Origin: Gammaproteobacteria bacterium 53_120_T64
GTDB lineage: Bacteria; Pseudomonadota; Gammaproteobacteria; Pseudomonadales; Porticoccaceae
Length of the DNA stretch: 64,000 bases
Assembly: GCA_002162815.1 (NCBI GenBank)
Contig: MAAT01000062.1
Location: 1-64,000 of the forward strand
Direction of reading: 5' to 3'
Shown: positions 16,220 through 24,492 of the stretch, piece by piece
How the letters are laid out: each line of letters starts with the position of its first letter
Numbering within the stretch: the stretch's first letter is position 1
Notes under the pieces: generated by a model
What the model saw: only the letters and a program-made list of their open reading frames with translations
Database searches by the model: none
What the model was told of the DNA's origin: nothing
Made by a program: the position numbers and the translations under genes

Positions 16220-17095
16220 ATGCCGGCCTCGCGGCCCAACCACCTCCATGCCACACTCCTTTCACACACAGGGCAACTCACTCCATTGGCGAAAACGGTA
16301 GCGGCAAAAATTCTGGTCTTCGATTCCGGCGTTGGCGGCCTGAGTATTCTTTACGCCCTGCAACAAGCGCTGCCGAGCTGTGAATACCACTACGCCTCCG
16401 ATAATCAGGCCTTTCCCTACGGCACCAAAAGCGCCGAATTTTTAATTGAGCGCGTCCACCACGTGCTGCAAGCACTGATCGAGAAAACCCAAGCGGATCT
16501 TATCGTCGTCGCCTGTAATACGGCTAGCACCCTGGTCTTGCCGCGTATTCGCCAGCATTTCACCATCCCCGTCGTCGGCGTCGTTCCTGCCATCAAACCC
16601 GCTGCCGGACAATCGGCAACGTCGGTTATCGGCTTGCTCGCCACCCCCGGCACCGTCGCCAGACCCTATACAAAGGCACTAATCGAGGAATTTGCCAGCG
16701 ACTGCGAGGTGGTTTGCGTCGGCAGTGCCGAGCTTGTGAGCATCGCTGAACAAGCACTGCGGGGCACGCCAGCGCCACGAGAAATATTGCGAGCGATTGT
16801 AAAACCACTATTTGATAAGCCGCAGCTAGACACGATTGTCCTTGCCTGTACCCACTTCCCGCTGATTCGCCAGTCATTAATCGACGTCGCACCACGGGCT
16901 GTCCATTGGATCGACTCGGGAGAGGCCATCGCCCGGCGAGTGAGTTCCCTACTCGCGGATCAGCCCACTATAAATACCGTGCTACAGGCCACTGAAAACA
17001 CCGCGATCTTCACTGCAGCCAGTGCCGATATCGACTTACTTAAGGGCGCTCTGAAACGCTTTAAGCTCAGCCGAGTCGAGTATATTCGGCTCTAG
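16220..17095 (+). CDS. murI: Glutamate racemase MurI
   Basis: 291 residues as drawn. It converts L- to D-glutamate for peptidoglycan precursors. The two catalytic cysteines are Cys99 (VVACNTAST) and Cys210 (LACTHFPLI); FDSGVGGLS (35-43) and YASDNQAFPYGTK are also diagnostic. The first 28 residues precede the normal start of the family (KILVFDSG), so the true start may be further in, for example TTG 16286. I keep ATG 16220 because no inner start has a good ribosome site. Divergent from rmuC and convergent with mshM (13 bases between stops). Confidence 0.93.
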   Translation: MPASRPNHLHATLLSHTGQLTPLAKTVAAKILVFDSGVGGLSILYALQQALPSCEYHYASDNQAFPYGTKSAEFLIERVHHVLQALIEKTQADLIVVACNTASTLVLPRIRQHFTIPVVGVVPAIKPAAGQSATSVIGLLATPGTVARPYTKALIEEFASDCEVVCVGSAELVSIAEQALRGTPAPREILRAIVKPLFDKPQLDTIVLACTHFPLIRQSLIDVAPRAVHWIDSGEAIARRVSSLLADQPTINTVLQATENTAIFTAASADIDLLKGALKRFKLSRVEYIRL

Positions 17096-17108
17096 GAGCC
17101 GGTCGGGC

Positions 17109-18500
17109 TTAATTGTGGTTTTTAAAACTGTCGATATTTTTAATATAGGGCTGATAACGCCGGATGAAATCCGGCAGGGAAGCGAGATAAGCTGCGGCCT
17201 GTGTGTGCGACGTAAAGCCGCCCAATGTAACGGCGAGCAAGCGCTTTTCGTCGACGCTAACGGGGTGGACGTAGAGTTCATCCAGGCCTATATGTTCGGC
17301 AATATTCGTAAAGAACAGCTCGAGAAATTGATCGTCACCGACATTGGCAGAGAGTATCTGGATGGTATAAAGCATGTCCGTTGAAGAGGCCAGCCAACGT
17401 TGGGTTTTCAGTGTCAATGCCTGCAATGTCACCGCAGTAACGTCAAGCTGAGCCAGCACTGCCTTTGGGCTCGCCTGCGATAGCGCTTGTTGAGGCTTGA
17501 CTCTCGGCACATCGGCCACCATAGGCTGGCTAACAGAGAACTGCTCCGCAGACAGCGGGACAGCCGCACCTTGCTGTTGCGAACCACTCGCTGAGGGGGC
17601 GAGTGAGAACGGCCGATAAAAAACCACGACTACCAGCAACAGGGCAAAAGCTAGCGCCATCGCCACCATACCCTTACTTGAGACGAGACCTGGACTCGGC
17701 CCCGAATCCTGCGCCGCGAGACGCACATGAGCCGCCGTTACCCTGCGCGATTGTCCCGAAAAAGCCGCCAATAAGGACTTGTCGGCCAGTATCGTCAACT
17801 TTCTAGGCAATCCCGAGGAACAGCGCGTTAACAACCGTAGTGCCGAGGCGGAAAATATTGGCGCGCCATTGTAGCCCGCCTTATGCAAACGAAAGGACAG
17901 GTATTCTGCCACCTCGCCCCGGGTGAAGGGTTTTAAATAGAAGCTGTGGATGATGCGCTCTCTAATTTGGCGAACAGAACTGTGGCCAAGGTGCTCGTCG
18001 AGCTCCGGTTGACCAAACAGCACCAATTGCAATAATTTATCGGTTTCCGTTTCGAGGTTACTGAGCAAGCGCAATTCTTCGAGGGTTTCCAACGGCATAC
18101 ACTGGGCCTCGTCGATGAATACCACAACCCTCTGACCAGAGATATGCATCGCCAGTAATTTATCCTGTACTAATCGCAGGGCGTGATTTTTACTGCACTG
18201 GCTAGTGAACTGCACACCTAAGTCATGGCCAATGGCAAAAATTAAATCACTGGCCCGCAAGCTGGGGTTGAGTAAAAACACCAGGTTAATGTTATCCGGC
18301 AGCTGACTGGCCAACATTCGTGACAGCATGGTTTTACCACTGCCCACCTCACCGACCACTTTAATAATGCCATCGCCATGGGAAATACCGTAGGCAATGG
18401 CGCTAATAAGCGCCTCCCGCTCACCGCCTGAATAAAAGAAGGAGGTGTCGGGAGTAATGCCAAAAGGCGAGGTCTGTAGACCGAAAAATTGACTGTACAT
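17109..18500 (-). CDS. mshM: MSHA biogenesis AAA-ATPase MshM (ExeA/GspA-like) with SPOR-like tail
   Basis: 463 residues. The N-terminal AAA domain begins MYSQFFGLQTSPFGITPDTS, the hallmark of ExeA/GspA/MshM proteins, with Walker A GEVGSGKT (50-57) and Walker B VVVFIDEAQ (125-133). A membrane helix (278-296) leads to a periplasmic part. Its last 80 residues, with a YTIQILSA start and repeated hydrophobic pattern, resemble a SPOR peptidoglycan-binding domain. In the MSHA and type II systems such proteins help place or assemble the secretin in the wall. It is last in the minus-strand pilus operon, 87 bases after the PilZ gene. Confidence 0.88.
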   Translation of the reverse strand: MYSQFFGLQTSPFGITPDTSFFYSGGEREALISAIAYGISHGDGIIKVVGEVGSGKTMLSRMLASQLPDNINLVFLLNPSLRASDLIFAIGHDLGVQFTSQCSKNHALRLVQDKLLAMHISGQRVVVFIDEAQCMPLETLEELRLLSNLETETDKLLQLVLFGQPELDEHLGHSSVRQIRERIIHSFYLKPFTRGEVAEYLSFRLHKAGYNGAPIFSASALRLLTRCSSGLPRKLTILADKSLLAAFSGQSRRVTAAHVRLAAQDSGPSPGLVSSKGMVAMALAFALLLVVVVFYRPFSLAPSASGSQQQGAAVPLSAEQFSVSQPMVADVPRVKPQQALSQASPKAVLAQLDVTAVTLQALTLKTQRWLASSTDMLYTIQILSANVGDDQFLELFFTNIAEHIGLDELYVHPVSVDEKRLLAVTLGGFTSHTQAAAYLASLPDFIRRYQPYIKNIDSFKNHN

Positions 18501-18587
18501 TATTCAACAAGGTTTCCCAGCAAGAAGAAGTCTCACCATCATCAACAAGCGCTAAAAATGCTTACCGGTAAGTGGGCGCATGATAAC

Positions 18588-19325
18588 TTAAGGCTGCGAA
18601 ATTTGATCGAAACAAAGGCAGAGCTGGTCGAGTAAATCGATAATATTGTCAAACCCTGGGCCACCTTCGATCTGATAGCTAAAATCCATCGATTCGGTAC
18701 TTTGAACCAACGCAATAGTGGTGCGAACGATTGCACCACTAGAGGCATCTTTCATCGGCAGACTTAAACCGCCGCTCTTGCCCACCACCAGTGAATCGAC
18801 CGGCAATAAGACTTTTCCCGCCTCACCAATAATAGACAAACCCATTTGACCCAAGCGCTGAGCCAGAGCGCTAACGGCATCGACCATGCGCTGGTTTTGA
18901 ACACTATAGAGCTCACCAGCCTCAAGTTGACGCTTCTGCATAAACTGTTCGGCTAACTCTTCACCCAGGCGCTTAACCTCGCTAGAGGAAAGCGACTCGC
19001 CCGTCAAGAAACCGTCAAATTCGGCGTCCGTATCGATAAAAAGTAAGCCATAGCGATGTTGACTGTCATCGTTACCGGCATAACACACCACGGCACGGCC
19101 AGTGGTTTTACACTGGCCGGATGACAGTTCAAAATCAATTTTCTGCAGAGCTTCAAGCCTTAAACTAGGGGACAGTAGGGCCATACCGTTAGCGCTGAGG
19201 TCGACCAATTCAAGGTCGGCACGCCATTGGTTAAAACCTAAACCACGACGGCGAATTTTAACCGAGGTATTCAGTCCTGGCAGTCGTCGTTCAAGGCGAT
19301 GTTCGCCGGGTATTTGCTTAGTCAA
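18588..19325 (-). CDS. PilZ-domain c-di-GMP-binding protein in pilus operon
   Basis: 245 residues. An N-terminal PilZ domain carries both halves of the c-di-GMP motif: R10-x-x-x-R14 (HRLERR) and D42-L-S44-A-N-G47. The rest of the PilZ barrel (to about 110) is followed by a helical region and a C-terminal alpha/beta part without recognisable domain. It is inside the MSHA-like operon, between the prepilin and mshM, which points to c-di-GMP control of pilus assembly or function. MSHA loci in Vibrio do not normally have a PilZ gene here. Start ATG 19325 (MTKQIPGEHRLERR). Confidence 0.85.
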   Translation of the reverse strand: MTKQIPGEHRLERRLPGLNTSVKIRRRGLGFNQWRADLELVDLSANGMALLSPSLRLEALQKIDFELSSGQCKTTGRAVVCYAGNDDSQHRYGLLFIDTDAEFDGFLTGESLSSSEVKRLGEELAEQFMQKRQLEAGELYSVQNQRMVDAVSALAQRLGQMGLSIIGEAGKVLLPVDSLVVGKSGGLSLPMKDASSGAIVRTTIALVQSTESMDFSYQIEGGPGFDNIIDLLDQLCLCFDQISQP

Positions 19326-19370
19326 TAGAAGCTCGATACACCATCAAATGGATTACTGATTATGGCTTGT

Positions 19371-19997
19371 TTAGAGTGCAATATAAACGGAATGTGAGGC
19401 GGTAAGGTCATAGGTCGTCGAGTCTTCACCGGGTTTATAGCGCGCCACACTACCACTGGTGGCATTGCCATCGTCAAACTCATTATCGTAGCGCTGTGCA
19501 ACATCACCGGGAATACCTAAGGTAAGGATTTTTATTGCACTGACGCCATTCGCCCAATCACCCGTGGCAATAGAGCTTACCCGGCCCCCATAGGTATGAG
19601 TGGGGGGGGCACTGGTAGTGGTGATACTGGGATCCCCAGCGATAATACCCGCATAGCGTAAGTGCGACCACACGAGGCACGACTCTTCGCCATTGGTAGA
19701 GCACTCAGCCCCTTCTATAGCGCCATCGCCATCACCAGCAGTAGCTGCAGCATCAAGTGCAGAGATGACGCCAATATCACCCGGTAGAGCCCGGTAAGTA
19801 TCCTGAAAGGTATAAACACCGGCACGATAGCTTTCTACTTGTTTAACAAAATTTTTATACTTGGCGTTGTCTATCAACACTTGGCCTTTCAGCACACCAC
19901 CCAGAATCAAGCCAATAATGACCAAGACAATGGCGATTTCTACCAGGGTAAAACCCGATTGTTTATTTCGATGGGACTGAAAAAATTTACTTCGCAT
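19371..19997 (-). CDS. Type IV prepilin, probable major MSHA-like pilin
   Basis: 208 residues. Type III signal: a basic leader of 15 residues (MRSKFFQSHRNKQSG) cut before FTLVEIAIVLVIIGLILGG, with Gly at -1 and Glu at +5. The body has two cysteines about 9 residues apart (AECSTNGEESC) and is Ala/Gly/Thr-rich. It is the only member here with the canonical leader and a possible promoter of its own (20101-20129), so it is the best candidate for the major subunit, equivalent to MshA. No prepilin peptidase is in the window; PilD elsewhere must process it. Confidence 0.88.
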   Translation of the reverse strand: MRSKFFQSHRNKQSGFTLVEIAIVLVIIGLILGGVLKGQVLIDNAKYKNFVKQVESYRAGVYTFQDTYRALPGDIGVISALDAAATAGDGDGAIEGAECSTNGEESCLVWSHLRYAGIIAGDPSITTTSAPPTHTYGGRVSSIATGDWANGVSAIKILTLGIPGDVAQRYDNEFDDGNATSGSVARYKPGEDSTTYDLTASHSVYIAL

Positions 19998-20100
19998 TGT
20001 TTATACCAAATTATTTTTTATCAAGGATGGCTTTACGTTATAAAGTGGCAACTCCGCCGAACACGATCATCCCTGAACACTTTGTAAGCAACGTTAAATC

Positions 20101-20129
20101 AGTATACGAATACCATAGATACATTCCAG
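20101..20129 (-). promoter_or_regulatory. Possible promoter of the pilin gene
   Basis: On the minus strand TATACT (complement of 20101-20106) is a good -10 element. CTGGAA (20124-20129) lies 17 bases upstream as a weak -35. It would give a transcript starting about 100 bases before the pilin ATG at 19997. The 213-base gap here, in an otherwise tightly packed operon, also suggests separate transcription of the pilin gene. Confidence 0.3.
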
Positions 20130-20210
20130 TCGGCCCGACACATCTGTGAACTTATTCACTTAAAATTTTGTGGCAAAACAATATAAAAGCATAAGGAGTA
20201 AAGGCTTTAG

Positions 20211-21008
20211 TTAATTACAGTTATTGCTGTTGCCGTTGCTATTTTCACAACTATTATTATTGCCGTTATTGCCGTTATTGCCGTTATCGTCATTTGAATC
20301 GCCAAAAACCAGGCCTACGGAAACCATTTTACTCTTGAGGATATTGGGCACTACCCAAACCACTAAGTCATCAAAGGTCGGGCTGGCGCTATTCGAAAAC
20401 CTGCGCTCTACCAAAACAGCGTCACCATCACTATTTTCAGCTTCATCACCACTGGTGGTTATTGCCCAGTTCTTGCCATGAGAGATAATAATAGCGGGAA
20501 TAGTGGAGGCCACCGCACTGCCACTGGCACCATCCACAACATTGATATCGGCCACCGAGCACAAGGAGAAAGACAGCCCTGCGGTGGGCGACGAAGCACA
20601 CCCGGTGCCGTCGGTGGTATCGGCAAAATTGCCGCTGACTCGATAGGTAAAGGCCCGGCCCCAAGCATCTTCTTTACCCAAACCCAGGTCAGCCCAGGGG
20701 AAGCCCCCCTCCACATTGGTACAGGTGGTAGAGATATCAATGACGCCATCACCGTCGGTATCCGGACAGGGCAAACGGCCGTTAACTAAGGCATAACCCG
20801 TCAGCGCCTCACGCATATCCAATAATTGACTGCGCGTGGCATCTCTATCACGTTTCTCCATTTGTACCGACAAGGGCACCAAGGAACCCCCCAAAAGCAC
20901 ACCAATAACCAGGAGGACGATCGACATCTCAAGCAGACTAAAACCCGCTGCCAAAAAGCCACGATGGCAGCCGGCGGTGCGGCAAGAAGACTTCGCCCTG
21001 TTATTCAT
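20211..21008 (-). CDS. Prepilin-like protein (minor pilin) with Asn/Gly-rich tail
   Basis: 265 residues. The leader of 22 residues ends AAG, with cleavage before FSLLEMSIVLLVIGVLLGG and Glu at +5, so it is a type IV prepilin. After the stalk it has GRLPCPDTDGDGVIDIS, the same LPCPDxDGDG motif as the next gene upstream. The last 25 residues are almost only Asn, Gly and Ser with two Cys, encoded partly by a 9-bp repeat (20257-20283). It is likely a minor (priming or tip) pilin of the MSHA-like system. It follows the previous gene after 21 bases. Confidence 0.85.
   Translation of the reverse strand: MNNRAKSSCRTAGCHRGFLAAGFSLLEMSIVLLVIGVLLGGSLVPLSVQMEKRDRDATRSQLLDMREALTGYALVNGRLPCPDTDGDGVIDISTTCTNVEGGFPWADLGLGKEDAWGRAFTYRVSGNFADTTDGTGCASSPTAGLSFSLCSVADINVVDGASGSAVASTIPAIIISHGKNWAITTSGDEAENSDGDAVLVERRFSNSASPTFDDLVVWVVPNILKSKMVSVGLVFGDSNDDNGNNGNNGNNNSCENSNGNSNNCN
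20257..20283 (-). repeat. 9-bp in-frame repeat (x3) encoding the Asn/Gly tail of a minor pilin
   Basis: Three perfect copies of TTATTGCCG on the plus strand, coding for Gly-Asn-Asn units on the minus strand, followed by a one-base variant. Since the unit is 9 bases, copy changes alter tail length without breaking the frame. Confidence 0.75.
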
Positions 21009-21029
21009 AGCACTAACACCCTTAACGGC

Positions 21030-21779
21030 TCACAACTCATTGGACAACACCCCCAGTAAAATATCATTAAATCCGCTTAGACTATTCACTGATAATGGCA
21101 GGCTTATAAATTCCGGAGCGGAGGCATTATTAATACCGGCTGTCGTCTCTAGGTAATTAGCCATCTGGTTTTTTTCACTTGCCAGCGATGAGCTACCACA
21201 TTCGGTCGCGACACCCGGGGCTACGCTCCGCGATTGGCTCGATACATTCTTGCCCGGTGCGATCAACACCGCGGCCACATCTTCGCTAACCACCGCGCTG
21301 GCATTATTAATATTGAACTCGGCATTGGGCAGTGCGCTAATTAATGGTGCCGTCGCTGTGCCTTGTTTGTAGGCCGCGCCGACGAAATACAGTAAACAGG
21401 CACCACTGGCGTCTCTCAACGGGGCCAAACCCAAAGACATCCAAGGTAACCACCCCGCCGCACTCGCCGTACCGCAGGGTGTTTCTTCTAGGCCATCACC
21501 ATCCTGATCGGGACAGGGAAGATAGCGATAATTTAAGCCCGTATCGGCACTCAGGTCGGGGTCAGAAAGGCGCGCATAGGCAACCAAAGCATTTTTTGCC
21601 TCGCCAAGCACACGCACATTATGAAAGGGGCTGGCTAGCTGGTGACTGATACGGCTCATGCCCGACAGTAAAAACCCCGACACACTGACGACGACTAACA
21701 TCAGGAAAACCAATAGCGCGGCACCCCTTTGTTGGCGGGGTAAGTTGTGTCGCTGATGCCCACTTATTAGCCAAATCAT
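21030..21779 (-). CDS. PilX-like minor pilin/pseudopilin
   Basis: 249 residues from ATG 21779. The N-terminus has the PilX-type form: a basic stretch, then QQRGAALLVFLMLVVVSVSG as the hydrophobic helix (no Glu at +5). The body includes YRYLPCPDQDGDGLEETPCG, a motif shared with the neighbouring prepilin. It also has VAAVLIAPGKN, matching AIIISHGKN in that neighbour, so the two globular domains are homologous. In position and type it resembles MshP/PilX-like minor components. It starts next to the mshK stop. Confidence 0.75.
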   Translation of the reverse strand: MIWLISGHQRHNLPRQQRGAALLVFLMLVVVSVSGFLLSGMSRISHQLASPFHNVRVLGEAKNALVAYARLSDPDLSADTGLNYRYLPCPDQDGDGLEETPCGTASAAGWLPWMSLGLAPLRDASGACLLYFVGAAYKQGTATAPLISALPNAEFNINNASAVVSEDVAAVLIAPGKNVSSQSRSVAPGVATECGSSSLASEKNQMANYLETTAGINNASAPEFISLPLSVNSLSGFNDILLGVLSNEL

Positions 21780-21782
21780 CAA

Positions 21783-22289
21783 CTATTGACTGATTCTGAC
21801 GGAAGACGCATCGCCGTCCTTCTGGCTAGCTCTCTCTCCCAGTGCCGCTGGCTTAGCCTTACTGCTTGCAGCGTCAATAAGATACAGATCATGCAGCTCA
21901 GCATTATCGAGATGTAAAAGCTGGCCCGGTTGCACTCTAATAGAACCTTGTGAGGCTGACAGCGGCACGTCTATCCCCGCTTTATTCTGTCCCTCTATCC
22001 CGGTATTGGTGCTTGGTTGATCCTGTAGCTGGCCATTGAGCCAAATACTGGCCGGGCCATTGCGCCGCGACACCCAACCCTCTAAAGAAATAAACTGTCT
22101 AGCCTTAGTTATTTGCAGCGTCTGTAAGGGGGCTGGTAAACCCTCCGAATTAAGGCGCTGACTATCGAGTTGCGCGCGCTCGGCCGGGCTGGTCAACAGT
22201 CGACCAAAGGCCGCGCTGTGAGGCGATAGCCCTACCAGTAAAGCCACCAATACGGCAGGATAAAATCGGCGAATAAAGGCTGCCATCAT
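21783..22289 (-). CDS. mshK: MSHA biogenesis protein MshK-like (PilP/GspC-type periplasmic)
   Basis: 168 residues. A signal or anchor segment (about 9-28, YPAVLVALLVGLSPHSAAFG) precedes a small periplasmic domain with ISLEGWVSRRNGPASIWLNG and a C-terminal half with VRVQPGQLL-type turns. This is the pattern of MshK and PilP/GspB-like proteins that link the inner-membrane platform to the secretin. Its start overlaps the mshJ stop by four bases (ATGA). The assignment rests on sequence style and position; direct similarity is modest because the family diverges fast. Confidence 0.7.
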   Translation of the reverse strand: MMAAFIRRFYPAVLVALLVGLSPHSAAFGRLLTSPAERAQLDSQRLNSEGLPAPLQTLQITKARQFISLEGWVSRRNGPASIWLNGQLQDQPSTNTGIEGQNKAGIDVPLSASQGSIRVQPGQLLHLDNAELHDLYLIDAASSKAKPAALGERASQKDGDASSVRISQ

Positions 22290-22924
22290 GCCCCATCCCT
22301 CCTGGGTAGGCCTGGTGCAGTACGTTTACCCAAGGTATACCAAGAAACATCACACTCAGAGTGGAAATGATATGTATCGTTTTGTGACTTCCTAGAATGA
22401 TTGTCCCTGCCGGTATTGCGTGACAACTTGCAGTGGTCGACAACCAGTAAGCCCGAATTATGGTTCTGTAAGTCGCCGATCAAACTCAGCAGGTCACCCT
22501 CATGCAATAAACGCGTCTGAAAATTAAGCTGGGATTTAAACAGCGTCACACTCGAGGGCATTGGCAACTCGCCTTGCTTGATTTCTGTCTGTAAATTTAT
22601 TTGATAGCGTAAATTCGGCAAACCCAAACGATCGGCCGTCATTTGCAATTGCTCGATCCAAGCAAGACGTTTTTCTCTATCGAAAAACCCCTTGCTGGTG
22701 AGGCTTTCATAGCTCAATTGATAGTCTTTAATCAAAACCTTATCGTGGGCAATATTCGCAATATTTACTCGTAAAGACCTCATCCTCGTTTTAATCGATT
22801 TCTCTTCATCCAATTGCTGTTGCGTATACAGGAAACTCGCCAGCACAAGAACAAGACTGCAAAGTACTATGCTCACAAAGACCACGAACTGTTTTTTAAT
22901 CAACGAAAACTGCATATTCCCCAT
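22286..22924 (-). CDS. mshJ: MSHA biogenesis protein MshJ-like (PilO/GspM-type)
   Basis: 212 residues. A short cytoplasmic start, one membrane helix (14-33, VVFVSIVLCSLVLVLASFLY), a coiled coil (about 35-85) and a ferredoxin-like periplasmic domain make up the PilO/GspM plan. It is the partner of the PilN-like part of MshI in the inner-membrane alignment complex. The start ATG overlaps the mshI stop by one base (TGATG), and its stop overlaps mshK. An inner ATG at 22915 is possible. Confidence 0.72.
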   Translation of the reverse strand: MGNMQFSLIKKQFVVFVSIVLCSLVLVLASFLYTQQQLDEEKSIKTRMRSLRVNIANIAHDKVLIKDYQLSYESLTSKGFFDREKRLAWIEQLQMTADRLGLPNLRYQINLQTEIKQGELPMPSSVTLFKSQLNFQTRLLHEGDLLSLIGDLQNHNSGLLVVDHCKLSRNTGRDNHSRKSQNDTYHFHSECDVSWYTLGKRTAPGLPRRDGA

Positions 22925-24492
22925 CAGAACACAGACCCATTGAGTGTCACGTCAATCGCAAAATTGGCGGCGCGCTGGTCAGATAGGGCGCGGCTAATTT
23001 TAAACGCCGGGCCGATATCGAGAGGTAGCCTTTTCGCGGTAATGGCCACAACCCGCTCATCGGCACGAAATCGACTGATCAGCAACTGTATTCGCTCGAT
23101 GCCATAACGAAAATCGCCATCAAAGTCTGTCAATTCACCCCGCAAACTGACCACCACCAAGGCTTCAGTTTGTGGTGCGTCACCGCCTTGGCGCGCGGCC
23201 CTATTTTGTCGTGTTCCGCTAAGCGCCTCAAAGCCGGCATTGCGCCATTCTATATCGGTTAACAAGAGGTCTTCAAAGCCCGACAAACCCTCACTGATAA
23301 CCGCGAATACCGGTGCCGGCAAAGCACTTTGTTGTAATATTTGGTTTGATAATTCCACCAGATCTTGCATTTCTTGTGGCGCAGGCCCCTGGTAGTGAAA
23401 GCCCTCACGCAGTAATTTCAACTCGCCTTCTAATAGCCGAGTCTGGGTCGTCAACGCCACATTGTTGTCCACTAACTCGAGGCCACGCACTATATTTGAG
23501 GCGGTATAAACGAGGGCAAGCGCAATACTGACGATACAGGCAACGTTCAGCAGACGCTTTATTTTCAGCTGCCGTTGAATGACACCCAGTCGTGGCGGTT
23601 GGTAGTGAGTCTTGCGCCCACCTGCTTTAGCCAGTAAAAAGGCACCCAGAGAGCTACTGCTCAATGCCCCGCCATCACTGCTGTAACCATGCTGTTGAGC
23701 CAACTCTTCAACATCGGCATAAATGTAATCACAGTGGGAGGCCTCCGGTTCCCCTCTAAGACAAGTCAGCATTTGCCGGGGTAAAACCATCAATACCTGC
23801 ATACGGCTATCCGCAGGCACTACCCGTCGATTATTCAAATACTGCCAGGTACGATCGATCTCTTTGCGCACACTGCCGGGAATGTCACTCGCATCGGCCG
23901 TGGCAATCGAGGTCTTGCGGCTAAAATACAATTTACCGTTGACCACAAAAGTATTGCGAAAAATATAGCGGTCATCGAGCGAAGGGTCGGCATCGCAGGT
24001 AATCAATAGGACTTTGTCGCTGTGCTCGATGGAGCCTACCAACTCCGCTGCAAACTGAGGCCAGGAGTACACACCGCGGATAGCAATATGTTTATCGGCA
24101 AGAACGTCAATCAGCGGATCAATAGTGGCGCAATCCGTTATGCCGGACAGAAAATAGACATCGTCACGCCGCCCCGACGCCAGACGCGTCGACAAGGTCG
24201 CCTGCGAAAAGCCCTCTGCTGGAAAAAACTTGGCGATTTTTCTACTCAGCAGTAATTCGCGATCGCGCCCCCGCACATGAGGTAGTTGCTCCTCATAATA
24301 ATCTTCAGATGAGACATCGAGCAGCAGTGCCATCGATTGCCCCTGCTTATCCTCCAACCAGCTTGCAAAGCCCTCTAGGCCCTCGGCGGCACCCAATTCG
24401 TAGCTATTAACCCAGGTAATAACATGGGCCGCATAGCGGTATACCGTTAATTGGCTATCACTCAGACAGAGGATAATTTCGCTATTCATCAC
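22924..24492 (-). CDS. mshI: MSHA biogenesis protein MshI-like (PilM-PilN / GspL-like)
   Basis: 522 residues. The N-terminal 300 residues form an actin-like PilM/GspL cytoplasmic domain (IILCLSDSQLTVYRY at the start; DKVLLITCDAD in the middle). A membrane helix at about 313-335 and a PilN-like coiled coil and periplasmic domain follow, so PilM and PilN functions are in one chain as in GspL. This is longer than Vibrio MshI. With MshJ and MshK it should form the inner-membrane alignment subcomplex that binds MshE. Overlaps mshG by four bases. Confidence 0.78.
   Translation of the reverse strand: MMNSEIILCLSDSQLTVYRYAAHVITWVNSYELGAAEGLEGFASWLEDKQGQSMALLLDVSSEDYYEEQLPHVRGRDRELLLSRKIAKFFPAEGFSQATLSTRLASGRRDDVYFLSGITDCATIDPLIDVLADKHIAIRGVYSWPQFAAELVGSIEHSDKVLLITCDADPSLDDRYIFRNTFVVNGKLYFSRKTSIATADASDIPGSVRKEIDRTWQYLNNRRVVPADSRMQVLMVLPRQMLTCLRGEPEASHCDYIYADVEELAQQHGYSSDGGALSSSSLGAFLLAKAGGRKTHYQPPRLGVIQRQLKIKRLLNVACIVSIALALVYTASNIVRGLELVDNNVALTTQTRLLEGELKLLREGFHYQGPAPQEMQDLVELSNQILQQSALPAPVFAVISEGLSGFEDLLLTDIEWRNAGFEALSGTRQNRAARQGGDAPQTEALVVVSLRGELTDFDGDFRYGIERIQLLISRFRADERVVAITAKRLPLDIGPAFKISRALSDQRAANFAIDVTLNGSVF

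Noticed and set aside
20140-20165. Terminator hairpin GTGAA-TTCAC between the pilin genes
   Set aside because: The stem is only five pairs and on the transcribed (minus) strand no T-tract follows it.
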